Shown here in pieces: positions 8,014-16,844 of a stretch of DNA of 64,000 nt (positions are counted from its first letter, which is position 1; every line of letters begins with the position of its first letter). Under the pieces are notes generated by a model, which did not search any database, had not been told where the DNA came from, and was given only the letters and a program-made list of their open reading frames with translations. Both the position numbers and the translations under genes were made by a program. This DNA is from Cryobacterium sp. N22. Its GTDB lineage: Bacteria; Actinomycetota; Actinomycetes; Actinomycetales; Microbacteriaceae. The stretch spans positions 87,330-151,329 of the forward strand of contig NZ_PJJP01000031.1 of assembly GCF_002929555.1 (NCBI RefSeq), written 5' to 3'.

Positions 8014-8478
8014 TTACGCGGCGGCGGCGGCGGCGAGTGCGCCGAGAACACCGCGAACGTCGTCCGGGGTTGCGGCCGTGTGCAGTTGCGTCATGGCCTC
8101 GCTGTCGGAGAGCACTCCGGCGAGGGCGCGCATCACCTGAAGGTGGGCGTCGTGGTCCTTGGCGGCGAGCCCGATCACGAGGGTGACGGGGTCGTTGGCC
8201 TTGTTGCCGAATTCGACGGGTGTGGCCAGGCCCACCCAGCTCAGCCCGCCGGTCAGCACCGCCGGCGAGGGCCGGGAGTGCGCCAGGGCGATACCCGGGG
8301 CGATGACGATGTACGGGCCGTGCTTCTCGACAGCGTCGATCATCTCGTCGGTGTAGGCCTCGGTGGTGGCACCACCGGCAACCAGCCCATCGCCCGCCAG
8401 ACGGATCGCGGCACGCCAGTCGGCTGCATCCGCCTGAGTCACGATCGACGACAGCGCTTCGGCCAAATTCAATGCCAC
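8014..8478 (-). CDS. PTS IIA subunit (mannitol/fructose-type, UlaC-like)
   Basis: A cytoplasmic phosphocarrier of 154 residues. Phosphohistidine is H67 in the family motif PGIALAHSRP; LVIGLAAKDHDAHLQVMRALA follows as in PTS-EIIA type 2 domains. The start is set at GTG 8478 because AAAGGAG lies seven bases upstream; an in-frame ATG thirty bases earlier has no ribosome site. It is the first gene of the operon. The promoter in front carries a site similar to that before the divergent transketolase gene, so both may answer to the ROK regulator. An alanine-rich C-terminus ends the protein. Confidence 0.9.
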   Translation of the reverse strand: MALNLAEALSSIVTQADAADWRAAIRLAGDGLVAGGATTEAYTDEMIDAVEKHGPYIVIAPGIALAHSRPSPAVLTGGLSWVGLATPVEFGNKANDPVTLVIGLAAKDHDAHLQVMRALAGVLSDSEAMTQLHTAATPDDVRGVLGALAAAAAA

Positions 8479-8538
8479 TGGTGAACTCCTTTGTTGGGTG
8501 CGAGCCACCCCCTGACGACGAAGGCGACTGGGATGACT

Positions 8539-8569
8539 GTAATAGCCTAAGCGACCTTTTGTCTACAAG
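8539..8569 (-). promoter_or_regulatory. PTS operon promoter with probable ROK operator
   Basis: On the minus strand, -35 TTGTAG (8563-8568) and -10 TATTAC (8539-8544) are 18 bases apart. The imperfect palindrome TTTTGTCTACAAG (8557-8569) covers the -35. It resembles TTTGTATACCAAA in front of the transketolase gene (9842-9854), suggesting one regulator for both. Confidence 0.5.
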
Positions 8570-8584
8570 TGCACCAAAGTTTGT

Positions 8585-9769
8585 TCAGCTCGCCCCGACC
8601 CGCAGCGACACGCTGGTCGCGCCGCCGCGTGTGAGCCGGCTGATGCGATCGGCCTCGAACAGCGCGTCCTGCGCGATGAGTGAGGCGCCCGTCACCCCGG
8701 CCACGTGGCCGAGCCGGGACTTCTCGACCACCAGCCCCTGCAGGGCAAAGTCCCGGGCTCCGGAAACGATGGCCTCGCGGATCGCCCCGAGGAAGGGCTC
8801 GCCGGCCTGAGCCAGGTTGCCGCCGACCACCACGGCCTGCGGGTTGAGCAGACCCACCACATGTGCCAGGCTGCGCCCGATCTCGGTGCCGGTCGCCGCG
8901 AGCAGCGCCAGCACCTCCGGGTCGCCCGCGTTGGCGAGGCCCACGATGTCGCTGCTGGTGCGCACGCTGCGGCCCGTCTTCAACAGTTCGCGACGGATGA
9001 CCGCACCGCTGGCGATGGTCTCGAGCCGCTCGGTGCGCTCGCCGCCGGCGCGCACCGCACTGAGCTCCCCCGCGCCGCCCCGGGAGCCGTGGTAGATCGA
9101 GCCGTCGAGCACGAACGCGAGTCCCACCCCGATGCCGGCCTTGATCACCACCACATCCCGGTACTCGCTCCACCCGCGGCGCGCCTCGGCGAGCGCCATG
9201 ATGTTCACGTCCCGGTCCACAGCGAACACGGCATGGTCGTAGCGTCCGGCGAAGTAGTCCTTCACCAGCACACCCTCCCACTGAGTGTCGACCTGGGGGC
9301 TGGCGAGCCTCCCGGTGACGAAGTCGACCGGGCCCGGCACGCCCACGCCGATCCCCACCACGTCGGCGCGGGTCTTGCCGAGCCGGTCGAGCATGTGGTC
9401 GAAGACCTGGCCGGCCCACTCGAAGATCTCCGCCGGCCCCTCGCTCAGCCCGATGTCCGCCTCATCCTCGCTGAGGACGGTGGACACCAGGTCGGTGATG
9501 GCCAGCCGGGTGTGCGATCCGCCGATGTCCATGGCCAGCAGCAGGCCGGCGTTCGGATTGACCGCAAATTCTTCGGGTGGGCGGCCGCCGCGGGAGTCGA
9601 GCTGGCCCACACTCATCACGATCGACGCGACCAGCAGTTCGTCGAGGCGTCTCGCGAGGGTGATGCGCGACCAGCCGAGCTGGTCGATCAGGTCGGTGCG
9701 GGTGGTGGCACGGCCGGAGCGGATGAGGTCAAGCACCACACCCGAACCGGTGGACAGAGCGTGTGCCAT
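8585..9769 (-). CDS. ROK-family transcriptional repressor
   Basis: NagC/XylR-like regulator of 394 residues. The N-terminal winged helix covers residues 10-60 (TRTDLIDQLGWSRITLARRLDELL). A ROK sugar-kinase-like domain follows: MDIGGSHTRLAITD (phosphate loop), GIGVGVPGPVD, and the sugar-binding GSIYHGSRGGAGELS. The usual ROK zinc motif C-x-C-G-x-x-G-C-x-E after the H is absent: the region reads SAVRAGGERTERLETIASG, without cysteines. It lies between the PTS operon and the divergent transketolase-deoC genes and most likely senses a sugar phosphate made by them. Start ATG 9769 has AAGGA upstream. Confidence 0.88.
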   Translation of the reverse strand: MAHALSTGSGVVLDLIRSGRATTRTDLIDQLGWSRITLARRLDELLVASIVMSVGQLDSRGGRPPEEFAVNPNAGLLLAMDIGGSHTRLAITDLVSTVLSEDEADIGLSEGPAEIFEWAGQVFDHMLDRLGKTRADVVGIGVGVPGPVDFVTGRLASPQVDTQWEGVLVKDYFAGRYDHAVFAVDRDVNIMALAEARRGWSEYRDVVVIKAGIGVGLAFVLDGSIYHGSRGGAGELSAVRAGGERTERLETIASGAVIRRELLKTGRSVRTSSDIVGLANAGDPEVLALLAATGTEIGRSLAHVVGLLNPQAVVVGGNLAQAGEPFLGAIREAIVSGARDFALQGLVVEKSRLGHVAGVTGASLIAQDALFEADRISRLTRGGATSVSLRVGAS

Positions 9770-9827
9770 GGAATTGCCATCCTTCTGCTGAATCCGCCGG
9801 TACTGCAGACGGTGCCGAACACTTTTA

Positions 9828-9863
9828 TTGACTTAAGTACATTTGTATACCAAAGTATCTCGC
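9828..9863 (+). promoter_or_regulatory. Promoter/operator of the transketolase-deoC operon
   Basis: A TTGACT hexamer (9828-9833) and TATACC (9847-9852) lie just before the ATG at 9864. The palindrome TTTGTATACCAAA (9842-9854) matches the site over the PTS promoter. No Shine-Dalgarno is present before the ATG, so the transcript may be leaderless. Exact -35/-10 pairing is uncertain. Confidence 0.45.
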
Positions 9864-11912
9864 ATGGCTACCGAAACCCCGAATCCCCCGTCAACGACGA
9901 CGCACCCCGACCTCGACGCACGTGCCGTCGCCAGCGCCCAGGCCCTGGCCGCCCACGTGGTGCAGGCCAAAGGACACGGACACGGCGGCACCGCCATGGC
10001 ATTGGCACCAGTGTCCCACGTGTTGTTCTCCCGAGTTCTGCGTCACTCCCCCGCCCACCCCGACTGGCCCGGCCGGGACCGGTTCATTCTTTCCGCCGGT
10101 CACGCCAGTCTTCTGCTCTACACCCAGCTGTTTCTCACCGGCTACGGCCTCACCCTCGACGACCTCGCCAAGAGCCGCACGCTGGGCTCGAAGACTCCCG
10201 GTCACCCCGAGGTGCACCACACCGTCGGCGTGGAGATGAGCACCGGCCCGCTCGGTCAGGGTGTCGCCTCCGCGGTGGGCATGGCCATGGCCGCCCGGCA
10301 CGAAAGCGCCGTGTTCACCCCCGGCTCCGCGCTGCTCGACCACACCACCTGGGTGCTGGCCGGCGACGGCTGCCTGCAGGAGGGCGTCTCCGGTGAGGCA
10401 TCCAGCCTGGCCGGCACGCTCGGCCTCGACAACCTGGTACTGATCTGGGACGACAACGGCATCACCATCGACTCCGGCACCACTGAGACCTTCTCCGAAG
10501 ATGTGCGCGCCCGGTACCGGGCCTACGGATGGCGGGTGCTCGAGATCGACGCACCCAACGACCTCGAGACCCTCGAGGCCACCCTCCGCGACGCATCCGC
10601 CCGCACCGGCCGCCCCACCCTGGTCGCCCTCCGCACGGTCATCGGTTCCCCGTCCGTGAAGTTCGGCGGCACCTCGGCCGCGCACTCCGGCGGCTTCGGC
10701 GCCGACGAGCTCGCGAGCGTGAAGACCACGCTGGGCTTCGCGCCCGACGCTCCCCTGCACGACCTCGTCACCGCCGAGACCCTTGAGCACACCCGCGGCG
10801 CACTCGCCCGCGGCGAGCAGTTGCACCGCGACTGGGAGGCCGACCTGGCCGCCTGGAGTAGTCGCGACCCCGAGGCCGCGGCCCGCTGGACCGCCTTCCG
10901 CGGTGGCGAGTTCGACAGCTCCGCCCTCGACACCGTCAAGGTCGGCAGCACCGGCGACGCGATCGCCACCCGCAAGACCAACGGTGCCGTGCTCCGCGCA
11001 CTGCAGGGCTCGGTCCCGCTGTGGGGCGGCTCCGCCGACCTCGCCGGGTCCACCACCGTCGAGGTCGACGGCGACCGTTTCTCCGCCGCGAACCCCGCCG
11101 GCGAGTTCATTCGCTTCGGCATCCGCGAACACGCGATGGCCGCCATCCTCAACGGCATCGCCCTGCAGGGTCCGTGGCGCCCGTTCGCCTCCACCTACCT
11201 GGTGTTCAGCGACTACATGCGGCCCAGCATCCGTCTCGGCGCCCTGATGGGACTCGGCGCGGTGTACGTGTACACCCACGACTCCGTCGCCGTCGGCGAA
11301 GACGGCCCCACCCACCAGCCGGTCGAGCAGATCGCGTCGCTCCGCACCGTTCCGGGCCTGGATGTGGTGCGCCCCGCCGACTCCGTCGAGGCCGTCGCGG
11401 CCTGGCGCCGCATCCTCGCCTCCCCCGACCGCCCGGTCGCGCTCATCCTCAGCCGGCAGGACCTGCCCGTCCTGGCGAGCACCGACAGCACGCCCGTCGG
11501 TGTGACGGCCGGCGGTTACGTGCGCTGGCAGCACGGCGACGGCACCGATCTGGCGATCCTGGCCACCGGCAGCGAGGTTCACCTCGCCATCGACGCCGCC
11601 GCCGAGCTCGTCGACCGGGGCATCTCCGCCCGGGTGGTTTCCATGCCGTGCCTCGAGTGGTTCGCCGAACAGAGCGCCGACTACCGCGAGTCGGTGCTGC
11701 CGGCCGCCCTGCGCGCCCGGGTCGCCGTCGAGGCGGGCCGCGGCGATGCCTGGTACCGCTGGGTGGGACTGGACGGACGCGTGGTGTCGGTGGAGGAGTT
11801 CGGCGAATCCGGCAGCGGCCCCGAGGTGCTCCGGCGCCGCGGCATCCACCTCGACGCGGTCATCGCGGCCGCGCACGCCACCCTCGACTCATCCGCACTC
11901 GTCACCAACTAA
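9864..11912 (+). CDS. tkt: Transketolase
   Basis: Full-length thiamine diphosphate enzyme (682 residues) transferring two-carbon units between sugar phosphates. Visible features are ILSAGHASLLLYTQLFLTGY, the ThDP-binding GDGCLQEGVSGEA...WDDN near residue 167, SVKFGGTSAAHSG, the pyrimidine-domain FIRFGIREHAMAAILNG, and THDSVAVGEDGPTHQPVEQ. The N-terminus is longer than usual (about 20 residues rich in Thr/Pro). The ATG at 9864 is chosen; the in-frame TTG at 9843 overlaps the operator. It is followed after 12 bases by deoC. It is probably a catabolic paralogue serving the sugar brought in by the divergent PTS, not the housekeeping enzyme. Confidence 0.9.
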   Translation: MATETPNPPSTTTHPDLDARAVASAQALAAHVVQAKGHGHGGTAMALAPVSHVLFSRVLRHSPAHPDWPGRDRFILSAGHASLLLYTQLFLTGYGLTLDDLAKSRTLGSKTPGHPEVHHTVGVEMSTGPLGQGVASAVGMAMAARHESAVFTPGSALLDHTTWVLAGDGCLQEGVSGEASSLAGTLGLDNLVLIWDDNGITIDSGTTETFSEDVRARYRAYGWRVLEIDAPNDLETLEATLRDASARTGRPTLVALRTVIGSPSVKFGGTSAAHSGGFGADELASVKTTLGFAPDAPLHDLVTAETLEHTRGALARGEQLHRDWEADLAAWSSRDPEAAARWTAFRGGEFDSSALDTVKVGSTGDAIATRKTNGAVLRALQGSVPLWGGSADLAGSTTVEVDGDRFSAANPAGEFIRFGIREHAMAAILNGIALQGPWRPFASTYLVFSDYMRPSIRLGALMGLGAVYVYTHDSVAVGEDGPTHQPVEQIASLRTVPGLDVVRPADSVEAVAAWRRILASPDRPVALILSRQDLPVLASTDSTPVGVTAGGYVRWQHGDGTDLAILATGSEVHLAIDAAAELVDRGISARVVSMPCLEWFAEQSADYRESVLPAALRARVAVEAGRGDAWYRWVGLDGRVVSVEEFGESGSGPEVLRRRGIHLDAVIAAAHATLDSSALVTN

Positions 11913-11924
11913 AGGACACCTCCC

Positions 11925-12626
11925 ATGACTACAGCCTCCCCCGCCCTCGACGCCGCGAGCGTCGCCCGTCACATCGACCACACCCTCCTCAAGCCCGAGG
12001 CCACCACCGCCGACGTGACCGCCCTCGTCGCCGAGGCCATCGAGCTCGGCACCTACTCGGTCTGCGTCTCACCGTCGATGCTGCCGCTCAGCCTCCCCGC
12101 CGACGCCCACCTCAAGGTCGCGGTGGTCTGCGGCTTCCCCAGCGGCAAGCACCACGGTTCGATCAAGGCCGCCGAAGCCGCCCTCGCCATCGCCCAGGGT
12201 GCCGACGAGATCGACATGGTCATCGACATCGGCGCGGCGAAGGCCGGCCGGTTCGAGGACGTGCAGGCCGACATCGCGGCCGTGCGGGCCAGCATCCCGG
12301 CGCCGCACGTACTCAAGGTGATCATCGAATCCGCGGCGCTGACCGATGCCGAGATCGTGGCCGTGTGCGAGGCCGCCGTCGCCGCCGGTGCCGACTTCGT
12401 CAAAACCTCCACCGGCTTCCACCCCGCCGGCGGCGCGACCGTGCACGCCGTGCGCCTGATGAAGCAGACCGTGGGCGACCGGGCCCAGGTGAAGGCATCC
12501 GGCGGGGTGCGCAGCTTCGCCGATGCCGTCGCCATGATCGACGCCGGCGCGACCCGTCTGGGCGTCTCCGGCAGCGCTGCACTGCTCTCCGGCGCCACCC
12601 CGGCCGGCTCGGCCGGCAGCTACTAA
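11925..12626 (+). CDS. deoC: Deoxyribose-phosphate aldolase
   Basis: Class I aldolase that splits 2-deoxy-D-ribose 5-phosphate into acetaldehyde and glyceraldehyde 3-phosphate. The length of 233 residues is usual. Schiff-base lysine K160 lies in [13 protein letters not shown], the second catalytic lysine K190 in VKASGGVR, and D97 in [19 protein letters not shown] at the N-terminus is the family signature. The Shine-Dalgarno AAAGGACA precedes the ATG. Co-transcribed with transketolase, and divergent from a ROK regulator and a PTS. Together they suggest uptake of a deoxypentose or related sugar and its entry into glycolysis. Confidence 0.95.
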   Translation: MTTASPALDAASVARHIDHTLLKPEATTADVTALVAEAIELGTYSVCVSPSMLPLSLPADAHLKVAVVCGFPSGKHHGSIKAAEAALAIAQGADEIDMVIDIGAAKAGRFEDVQADIAAVRASIPAPHVLKVIIESAALTDAEIVAVCEAAVAAGADFVKTSTGFHPAGGATVHAVRLMKQTVGDRAQVKASGGVRSFADAVAMIDAGATRLGVSGSAALLSGATPAGSAGSY

Positions 12627-12644
12627 ACCTCCTCCAGGCACAAA

Positions 12645-12679
12645 AACGGCCCCGCAGCGCTGGTTGCTGCGGGGCCGTT
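12645..12679. terminator. Bidirectional terminator between deoC and TM2 gene
   Basis: A perfect 14-bp stem (12645-12658 with 12666-12679) has the loop gctggtt. It follows deoC on the plus strand and the TM2 gene on the minus strand; with A/T pairs at its ends it works either way. A near copy stands at 22354-22388 behind the second TM2 gene. Confidence 0.9.
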
Positions 12680-12695
12680 CACGTGCACCGGGCGG

Positions 12696-13724
12696 TTAGC
12701 CCTGCGTTGCGCCCCAGTTGCCGTCGGCGTTGACGCGGATGATCGACGGGCCGCCGCTGATCGGCACCGTGCCGCTGTAGGCACCGACTTCGTTGACCAG
12801 CAGACCCATGCCGTAGCCGCCCTCGGTGTACTCGGAGACGAGGAAGTTGCTGGTGCCATCGTGGTTGAATGCCAGGTTGGCCGCGTCGCCGTCATAGAGG
12901 AACACGTCGTCGCCGGCTCCGGCGGTCGGGAGGGCCGCCGAATACGAGATGGGGCCGACCGCGATCGACCAGGGTCCGTCTGCCGTGATCTGGAGCGCGA
13001 CGCCGGGCGAGCCCAGGTCGCCGTCGAGCCCGTAGGCGGTGATGCCGGAGTAGGCGCCGCTGGTGCTCACGAGCAGGTCCAGAGTGGGCTGGCTCTGCGC
13101 GTCCACCACCTGAACGCTGAAGTAGGCGGATCCGTCGTGGGTTGCCCGCACCAGACCGGCGGCGGCATCGACCGGCAACGAGATGACCGAGTCACCGGAA
13201 CCGGTCTGGGAGGTCGCCTCGAACATGCCGTACTGCTCATCTGCCCAGGCGATGGCATCCGTCGACCCCGGCACGGCCGCGTCACCGGCGGGCGCTTCGG
13301 CCGCGTCGTCGGCAGGCGCTTCGGCCGCGTCATCCAGCTCCTGTACGACGGGCTGCGAGATCGCAGCCAGGGTTGCGGCGGTGGTCGCGGCGACCACGCC
13401 TCCGCTGATGCCACCACCGATCGCGACGACGCCCGTGATGATCCAGGCCAGGACCTTCTTCTGGTCGTACCCAATGAGCGGCTGGCCCTGCTTGTCGGTC
13501 GTCTTGCCGGCGAGCACGATGATCAGGTCGATCAGCGTCCAGACACCCAGGCCGCCGAGGGTCAGGAGCTTGGCCACGGCGGTGCCGATCTTGCCCAGGT
13601 AGAAGCGGTCGGCGCCGAACCCACCCAGGAGCCAGGCGAACAGCCAGGTGGCGACGAAGCTCCGCTGCGGCCGAAGGGGCGTGGTCGACACGATCGGATC
13701 TTGGGTGACGGTGGGTTGCGACAT
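12696..13724 (-). CDS. TM2-domain membrane protein with C-terminal beta-rich domain (paralogue 1)
   Basis: A 342-residue protein. Residues 20-70 form a TM2 domain ([24 protein letters not shown] ends helix 1, then [13 protein letters not shown]). A third hydrophobic helix lies near 92-118 (VLAWIITGVVAIGGGISGG), then an Ala/Asp/Glu-rich linker containing the doublet DDAAEAPA, and an extracellular beta-rich domain with Ala/Gly-rich strands (DGPWSIAVGPISYS). Its paralogue at 22405-23418 shares the whole architecture. The role is unknown; the C-terminal part may bind a cell-surface ligand. Start ATG 13724 has AAGGAG ten bases upstream. The 80-base leader is also conserved with the paralogue. Confidence 0.8.
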   Translation of the reverse strand: MSQPTVTQDPIVSTTPLRPQRSFVATWLFAWLLGGFGADRFYLGKIGTAVAKLLTLGGLGVWTLIDLIIVLAGKTTDKQGQPLIGYDQKKVLAWIITGVVAIGGGISGGVVAATTAATLAAISQPVVQELDDAAEAPADDAAEAPAGDAAVPGSTDAIAWADEQYGMFEATSQTGSGDSVISLPVDAAAGLVRATHDGSAYFSVQVVDAQSQPTLDLLVSTSGAYSGITAYGLDGDLGSPGVALQITADGPWSIAVGPISYSAALPTAGAGDDVFLYDGDAANLAFNHDGTSNFLVSEYTEGGYGMGLLVNEVGAYSGTVPISGGPSIIRVNADGNWGATQG

Positions 13725-13805
13725 TTGACTCCTTGATGGGCGTGAAAACCCGGGGAGCCGACTGCGGCATAGGCCGCTGTCGTTGTGATTCCCCCCAGAA
13801 CACGT
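13725..13805 (-). promoter_or_regulatory. Conserved leader of TM2 gene 1
   Basis: The 80 bases before the start resemble those before the second TM2 gene (23419-23500), including gggagccgac and the block tccccccagaacacgt (plus-strand reading). Non-coding similarity to this extent could be simple descent from duplication or a shared RNA/operator element. Confidence 0.4.
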
Positions 13806-13855
13806 GCCATAGAAGGCTAGTGGGTGATCGGCCCTGGCACTGGCCGCGTGCTCGA

Positions 13856-15172
13856 CTAGGGCATGAAGGGGTTGGCCCGGCCCGTCGCCGGGATCAGGGC
13901 CTCGAGCTCGCCGAGCAGCGCGGTGCCGGCGGCGTCGTGTCGTATTTCCCGGCCCAGCGCCTCGGCCGCGTGCCGATAGTCGTCGGTGCCGAGCACCGTG
14001 GTCACGCCCCGGGCGATGCGTTTCGCCGGGGCGTTCCGCGACACCGCAACGCCGGCGCCGCGGGCCGTGACCCGGGCGGCATTGTCGGCCTGGTCGCGGC
14101 CGTGGTGCAGGATGACGAGAGGCACACCCGCCGCGAGGGCCTTGATGACGGTGCCGTGGCCACCGTGGGTGACGACGAGGCTGGCCTGGCGCAGCACCTC
14201 GCGGTGCGGGGCCGAGTCCACCACCGTGACGTTCGCCGGCGCCCGAAGTGCGTCGGCGGGAACCGTGGGCCCCGTGGTCACCACACCCCGCACCGGAAGG
14301 CTGCCGAGCGCGTCGACGACCCGTTGCAGGCAGTCCACCTGATTCTGGAACGTAGAGGACATCGACACCAGGACCAGCGGTTGGTCGCCGGCGGGCGCAA
14401 CCCACTCATCCCCGGCCGCCCAGGCCGGGTCATCCAGAATCGGACCCACGTAGCGGGCGTTGTGCGGCAGGGTCGCCGGGAAATCGAACGCCGAGGAGGT
14501 GAGCACGAGCTGACGTCGGGCATGGTGGATCTGGTCCCACATGTGCGCGACCGGGCCGAGCCCATAGTCGGCGCGCACCGCGTTGACCTTCTCCAACGCG
14601 TACCGGTCGATCATCCGGGCGCCCAGGGCGGTCATCGTCTCATCCCGCAGCCGCCCGAGTGGACCGTGCGCGGGCGACATCCCGGAGCCGAACGGCGGCA
14701 TGCCCGTGGCCGGCAACGGGTAGGAGTTGGGCAGCAGCACGTCGAACGGGCATCCGTGCGCCTCGGCGGCGATCATGGCGCCCAGCGCGAAGGAGGAGGT
14801 CACCGCCAAGTCCGGCCGGATGGCGTCCAGGGCGGCCGTCGTGTCGCGGGCCTGGGCCGGCGCCGGTCCGGTGAACATGTAGTCCGCGATCCCTTTGGCG
14901 AGGCTCGTCGGGGTGCGGAGCTCGTAGTCGCGGAACGCTTCGGCCGGGCTCCACCGGCAGGGCACGAACATCGCCCCGGTGCTGCGTACCTGGTCTTCCA
15001 GGGACTCGTCCGCGAGCACGGTGACCCGGTGCCCCCGCTCGACCAGCCGGCGGGCGACACCGAGCTCGGGAGGAACGGTGCCACCGCCGTCGGTGAGTGC
15101 GAACAGGTAGGTGCGAGGTGTGACGGGTGTCGCGGGTTCCGCGCTCTCGGATGCCGACTCGTCGCCGTTCAT
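13856..15172 (-). CDS. Glycosyltransferase, GT1 (UGT/MGT) family
   Basis: A 438-residue GT-B enzyme resembling macrolide or zeaxanthin glucosyltransferases, moving a sugar from an NDP-sugar to a small acceptor. The N-terminal domain has TDGGGTVPPELGVARRLVERGH (acceptor side). The C-terminal donor signature VVTHGGHGTVIKALAAGVPL followed by HGRDQADNAARVTARGAG is near residues 340-380. Preceded by a 20-residue Glu/Thr/Pro-rich tail. No aglycone-making genes are adjacent, so it may act in resistance or in modifying a lipid or carotenoid. Start ATG 15172 leaves a 278-base gap to DoxX holding possible regulatory sites. Confidence 0.85.
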   Translation of the reverse strand: MNGDESASESAEPATPVTPRTYLFALTDGGGTVPPELGVARRLVERGHRVTVLADESLEDQVRSTGAMFVPCRWSPAEAFRDYELRTPTSLAKGIADYMFTGPAPAQARDTTAALDAIRPDLAVTSSFALGAMIAAEAHGCPFDVLLPNSYPLPATGMPPFGSGMSPAHGPLGRLRDETMTALGARMIDRYALEKVNAVRADYGLGPVAHMWDQIHHARRQLVLTSSAFDFPATLPHNARYVGPILDDPAWAAGDEWVAPAGDQPLVLVSMSSTFQNQVDCLQRVVDALGSLPVRGVVTTGPTVPADALRAPANVTVVDSAPHREVLRQASLVVTHGGHGTVIKALAAGVPLVILHHGRDQADNAARVTARGAGVAVSRNAPAKRIARGVTTVLGTDDYRHAAEALGREIRHDAAGTALLGELEALIPATGRANPFMP

Positions 15173-15222
15173 GCCGGTGATGGTACGCCCGCGGCCGGCC
15201 TAATTTGTGGATGCCATCGATC

Positions 15223-15252
15223 TTGGTTACGTTAGTTGTAGGTGCAACCAAT
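15223..15252. promoter_or_regulatory. Possible operator upstream of DoxX gene
   Basis: Inverted half-sites TTGGTT (15223-15228) and AACCAA (15246-15251) enclose gttgtaggtgcaac, which is similar to, but one base shorter than, the HxlR operators at 55830-55884. Binding by the same or a similar regulator is only a suggestion. Confidence 0.25.
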
Positions 15253-15450
15253 GCATCCTGACCTGAGGGTAACGCTGCCCGGTGCTTCGGAGCATCATCG
15301 CCGCCATCCCAGGTTCCGCCCGCCGCGTGGGCCGTCACCACGCCTCTCTCGGCGACCCTTCGCACGCGCACATCGTCGACGGCACCGCTGTGCCGGTCGC
15401 CAGCCCCCGTCATCCGTTCACGACCTTCATCGTTCTCGAAAGGAACCCCC

Positions 15451-15915
15451 ATGTCGAACACCGCCACCGCCGCTCGGCCCGCCACCCGCTCGAAGCTCCG
15501 CGCCTGGCCGGCGTCGCCGTCGCTCGCCCTGCTCGTTCTGCGCGTGGCGATCGGTGCCGTGTTCATCGCCCACGGCGCCCAGAAGGTTTTCGTCTACGGG
15601 TTCGCCGGCACCAGCGGCTCGTTCGCTGACATGGGCGTGCCGCTGGCAGAGGTCGCCGGTCCGCTGGTGGGCCTGCTCGAGCTGATCGGTGGCGTGCTCA
15701 TCGTGCTGGGGCTGGCCACTCGCGTGGTGGCCGCCGCCCTCGCTGTGGACATGCTCGTGGCAATGGTTCTGGTGCACCTGTCATTCGGCATCTTCGCGGC
15801 CGAGGGCGGCTACGAACTGACCCTGGTGCTGGCGGCCAGCGCCGTCACCCTGGTTCTCGCCGGGGCCGACCGTTTGTCCGTCGACGCCGTGCTGACGCAG
15901 CGTCGGGCGGCGTAG
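15451..15915 (+). CDS. DoxX-family membrane protein
   Basis: A 154-residue protein with four predicted helices. The family signature is clear: LVLRVAIGAVFIAHGAQKVF at helix 1, then GPLVGLLELIGGVLIVLGLATRV at helices 2-3. DoxX proteins often act with oxidoreductases in thiol or reactive-oxygen handling; the exact role here is unknown. AAAGGAA lies eight bases before the ATG. Convergent with the SDR gene; the gap is only 27 bases. Confidence 0.88.
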   Translation: MSNTATAARPATRSKLRAWPASPSLALLVLRVAIGAVFIAHGAQKVFVYGFAGTSGSFADMGVPLAEVAGPLVGLLELIGGVLIVLGLATRVVAAALAVDMLVAMVLVHLSFGIFAAEGGYELTLVLAASAVTLVLAGADRLSVDAVLTQRRAA

Positions 15916-15942
15916 TAGCGACCTCGACGCCCGGCGCCGGCG

Positions 15943-16785
15943 CTACTCGGCAGCAGCCGCGGCGGCGCTGACGAACCGGGCGTCGCGGGCGTAGTCGAGG
16001 CGTCGGGCGGCCAGGGCCGCGACCACCTGGCCCGGCGCGTCGTTCCCGACCAGGAGGCGCAACCGGGTGTCGGCGGGGTCGGCCACGTGGCGCAGGATCG
16101 CGGCCGCCGCATCCTGCGGTGGGGTGCCGCCGCCGGTGCCGCCGGTCTGCGACCAGGGCACCTCTGCACTGCCGAACAGGCCGGTGCGGAGTGCGTCGTA
16201 CGCTGGATTCGGCGCGCTGAAGCGCATGCTCGCGGTGGCCCACTCGGTATCGGTCTCCCCCAGCTCAGCGAGGGTCACCCGGATGCCGAATCCGGCGACC
16301 TCCGCGGCGAAGGCTTCGCTGAACCCCTCGAGACCCCATTTCGCCGCGTTGTACAACCCCAACGTGGGCATGGTGCCCACCGCTCCCACCGTGGAGATCT
16401 GCACGATGTGCCCGGAGCCCTGCTCGCGCATCACCGGCACCGCCGCCTGGCTGAGCCACAGCGGCCCGAACAGGTCGGTGTCGATGATCGCCCGGGCGTC
16501 GTCCTCGTCGACTTCCTCGACGGCGCCGATCAGGCCGTAGCCGGCGTTGTTCACCAGAACATCGAGCCGGCCGAACCTGTCGACGGCTCGGGAAACGGCC
16601 TTCCGGGCGTCGCCGCGGTTGCGCACGTCGAGGTGGTGCACGTGCAGGCGTTCCCCCGCGGGGAGGGAATGCTCCCCGCGGACCGTGGCGAACACCGAAT
16701 GCCCCACGTCGAGGGCGGCAACGGTGAGGGCGCGGCCGAGCCCGCGGTTGGCGCCGGTGATGAACCAGGTCTGGGATGCGTTCAT
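15943..16785 (-). CDS. Short-chain dehydrogenase/reductase
   Basis: Classical SDR of 280 residues using NAD(P)H. The Rossmann motif TGANRGLGRA is at residues 10-19, LDVRNRGD marks the cofactor-ribose strand, NNAGYG is near 88, the catalytic Ser lies in VQISTVGAVG and YNAAK near 153 gives Tyr/Lys. Arg after TGAN suggests NADPH preference. Long C-terminal substrate region with GGTGGGTPP. The substrate is unknown. It is a monocistron ending 27 bases from DoxX. Confidence 0.87.
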   Translation of the reverse strand: MNASQTWFITGANRGLGRALTVAALDVGHSVFATVRGEHSLPAGERLHVHHLDVRNRGDARKAVSRAVDRFGRLDVLVNNAGYGLIGAVEEVDEDDARAIIDTDLFGPLWLSQAAVPVMREQGSGHIVQISTVGAVGTMPTLGLYNAAKWGLEGFSEAFAAEVAGFGIRVTLAELGETDTEWATASMRFSAPNPAYDALRTGLFGSAEVPWSQTGGTGGGTPPQDAAAAILRHVADPADTRLRLLVGNDAPGQVVAALAARRLDYARDARFVSAAAAAAE

Positions 16786-16844
16786 GCGGCCAGCCTAAAT
16801 GGTCGACCGCCCTGGCCCAGGTATCGCAGCGCGTCTAGCCTTCC

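Noticed and set aside
8705..10396. Long open frame on the plus strand opposite the ROK gene
   Set aside because: It is the antisense of a clear ROK gene, with an Arg/His/Asp-rich unrelated translation; GC-rich DNA gives such frames.
9891..11876. 661-codon frame on the minus strand opposite transketolase
   Set aside because: Shadow of the transketolase gene; no family similarity and no start site.
15223..15252. DoxX upstream site as a confirmed HxlR operator
   Set aside because: Half-site spacing is one base shorter than at 55830-55884, so only a weak regulatory entry was made.
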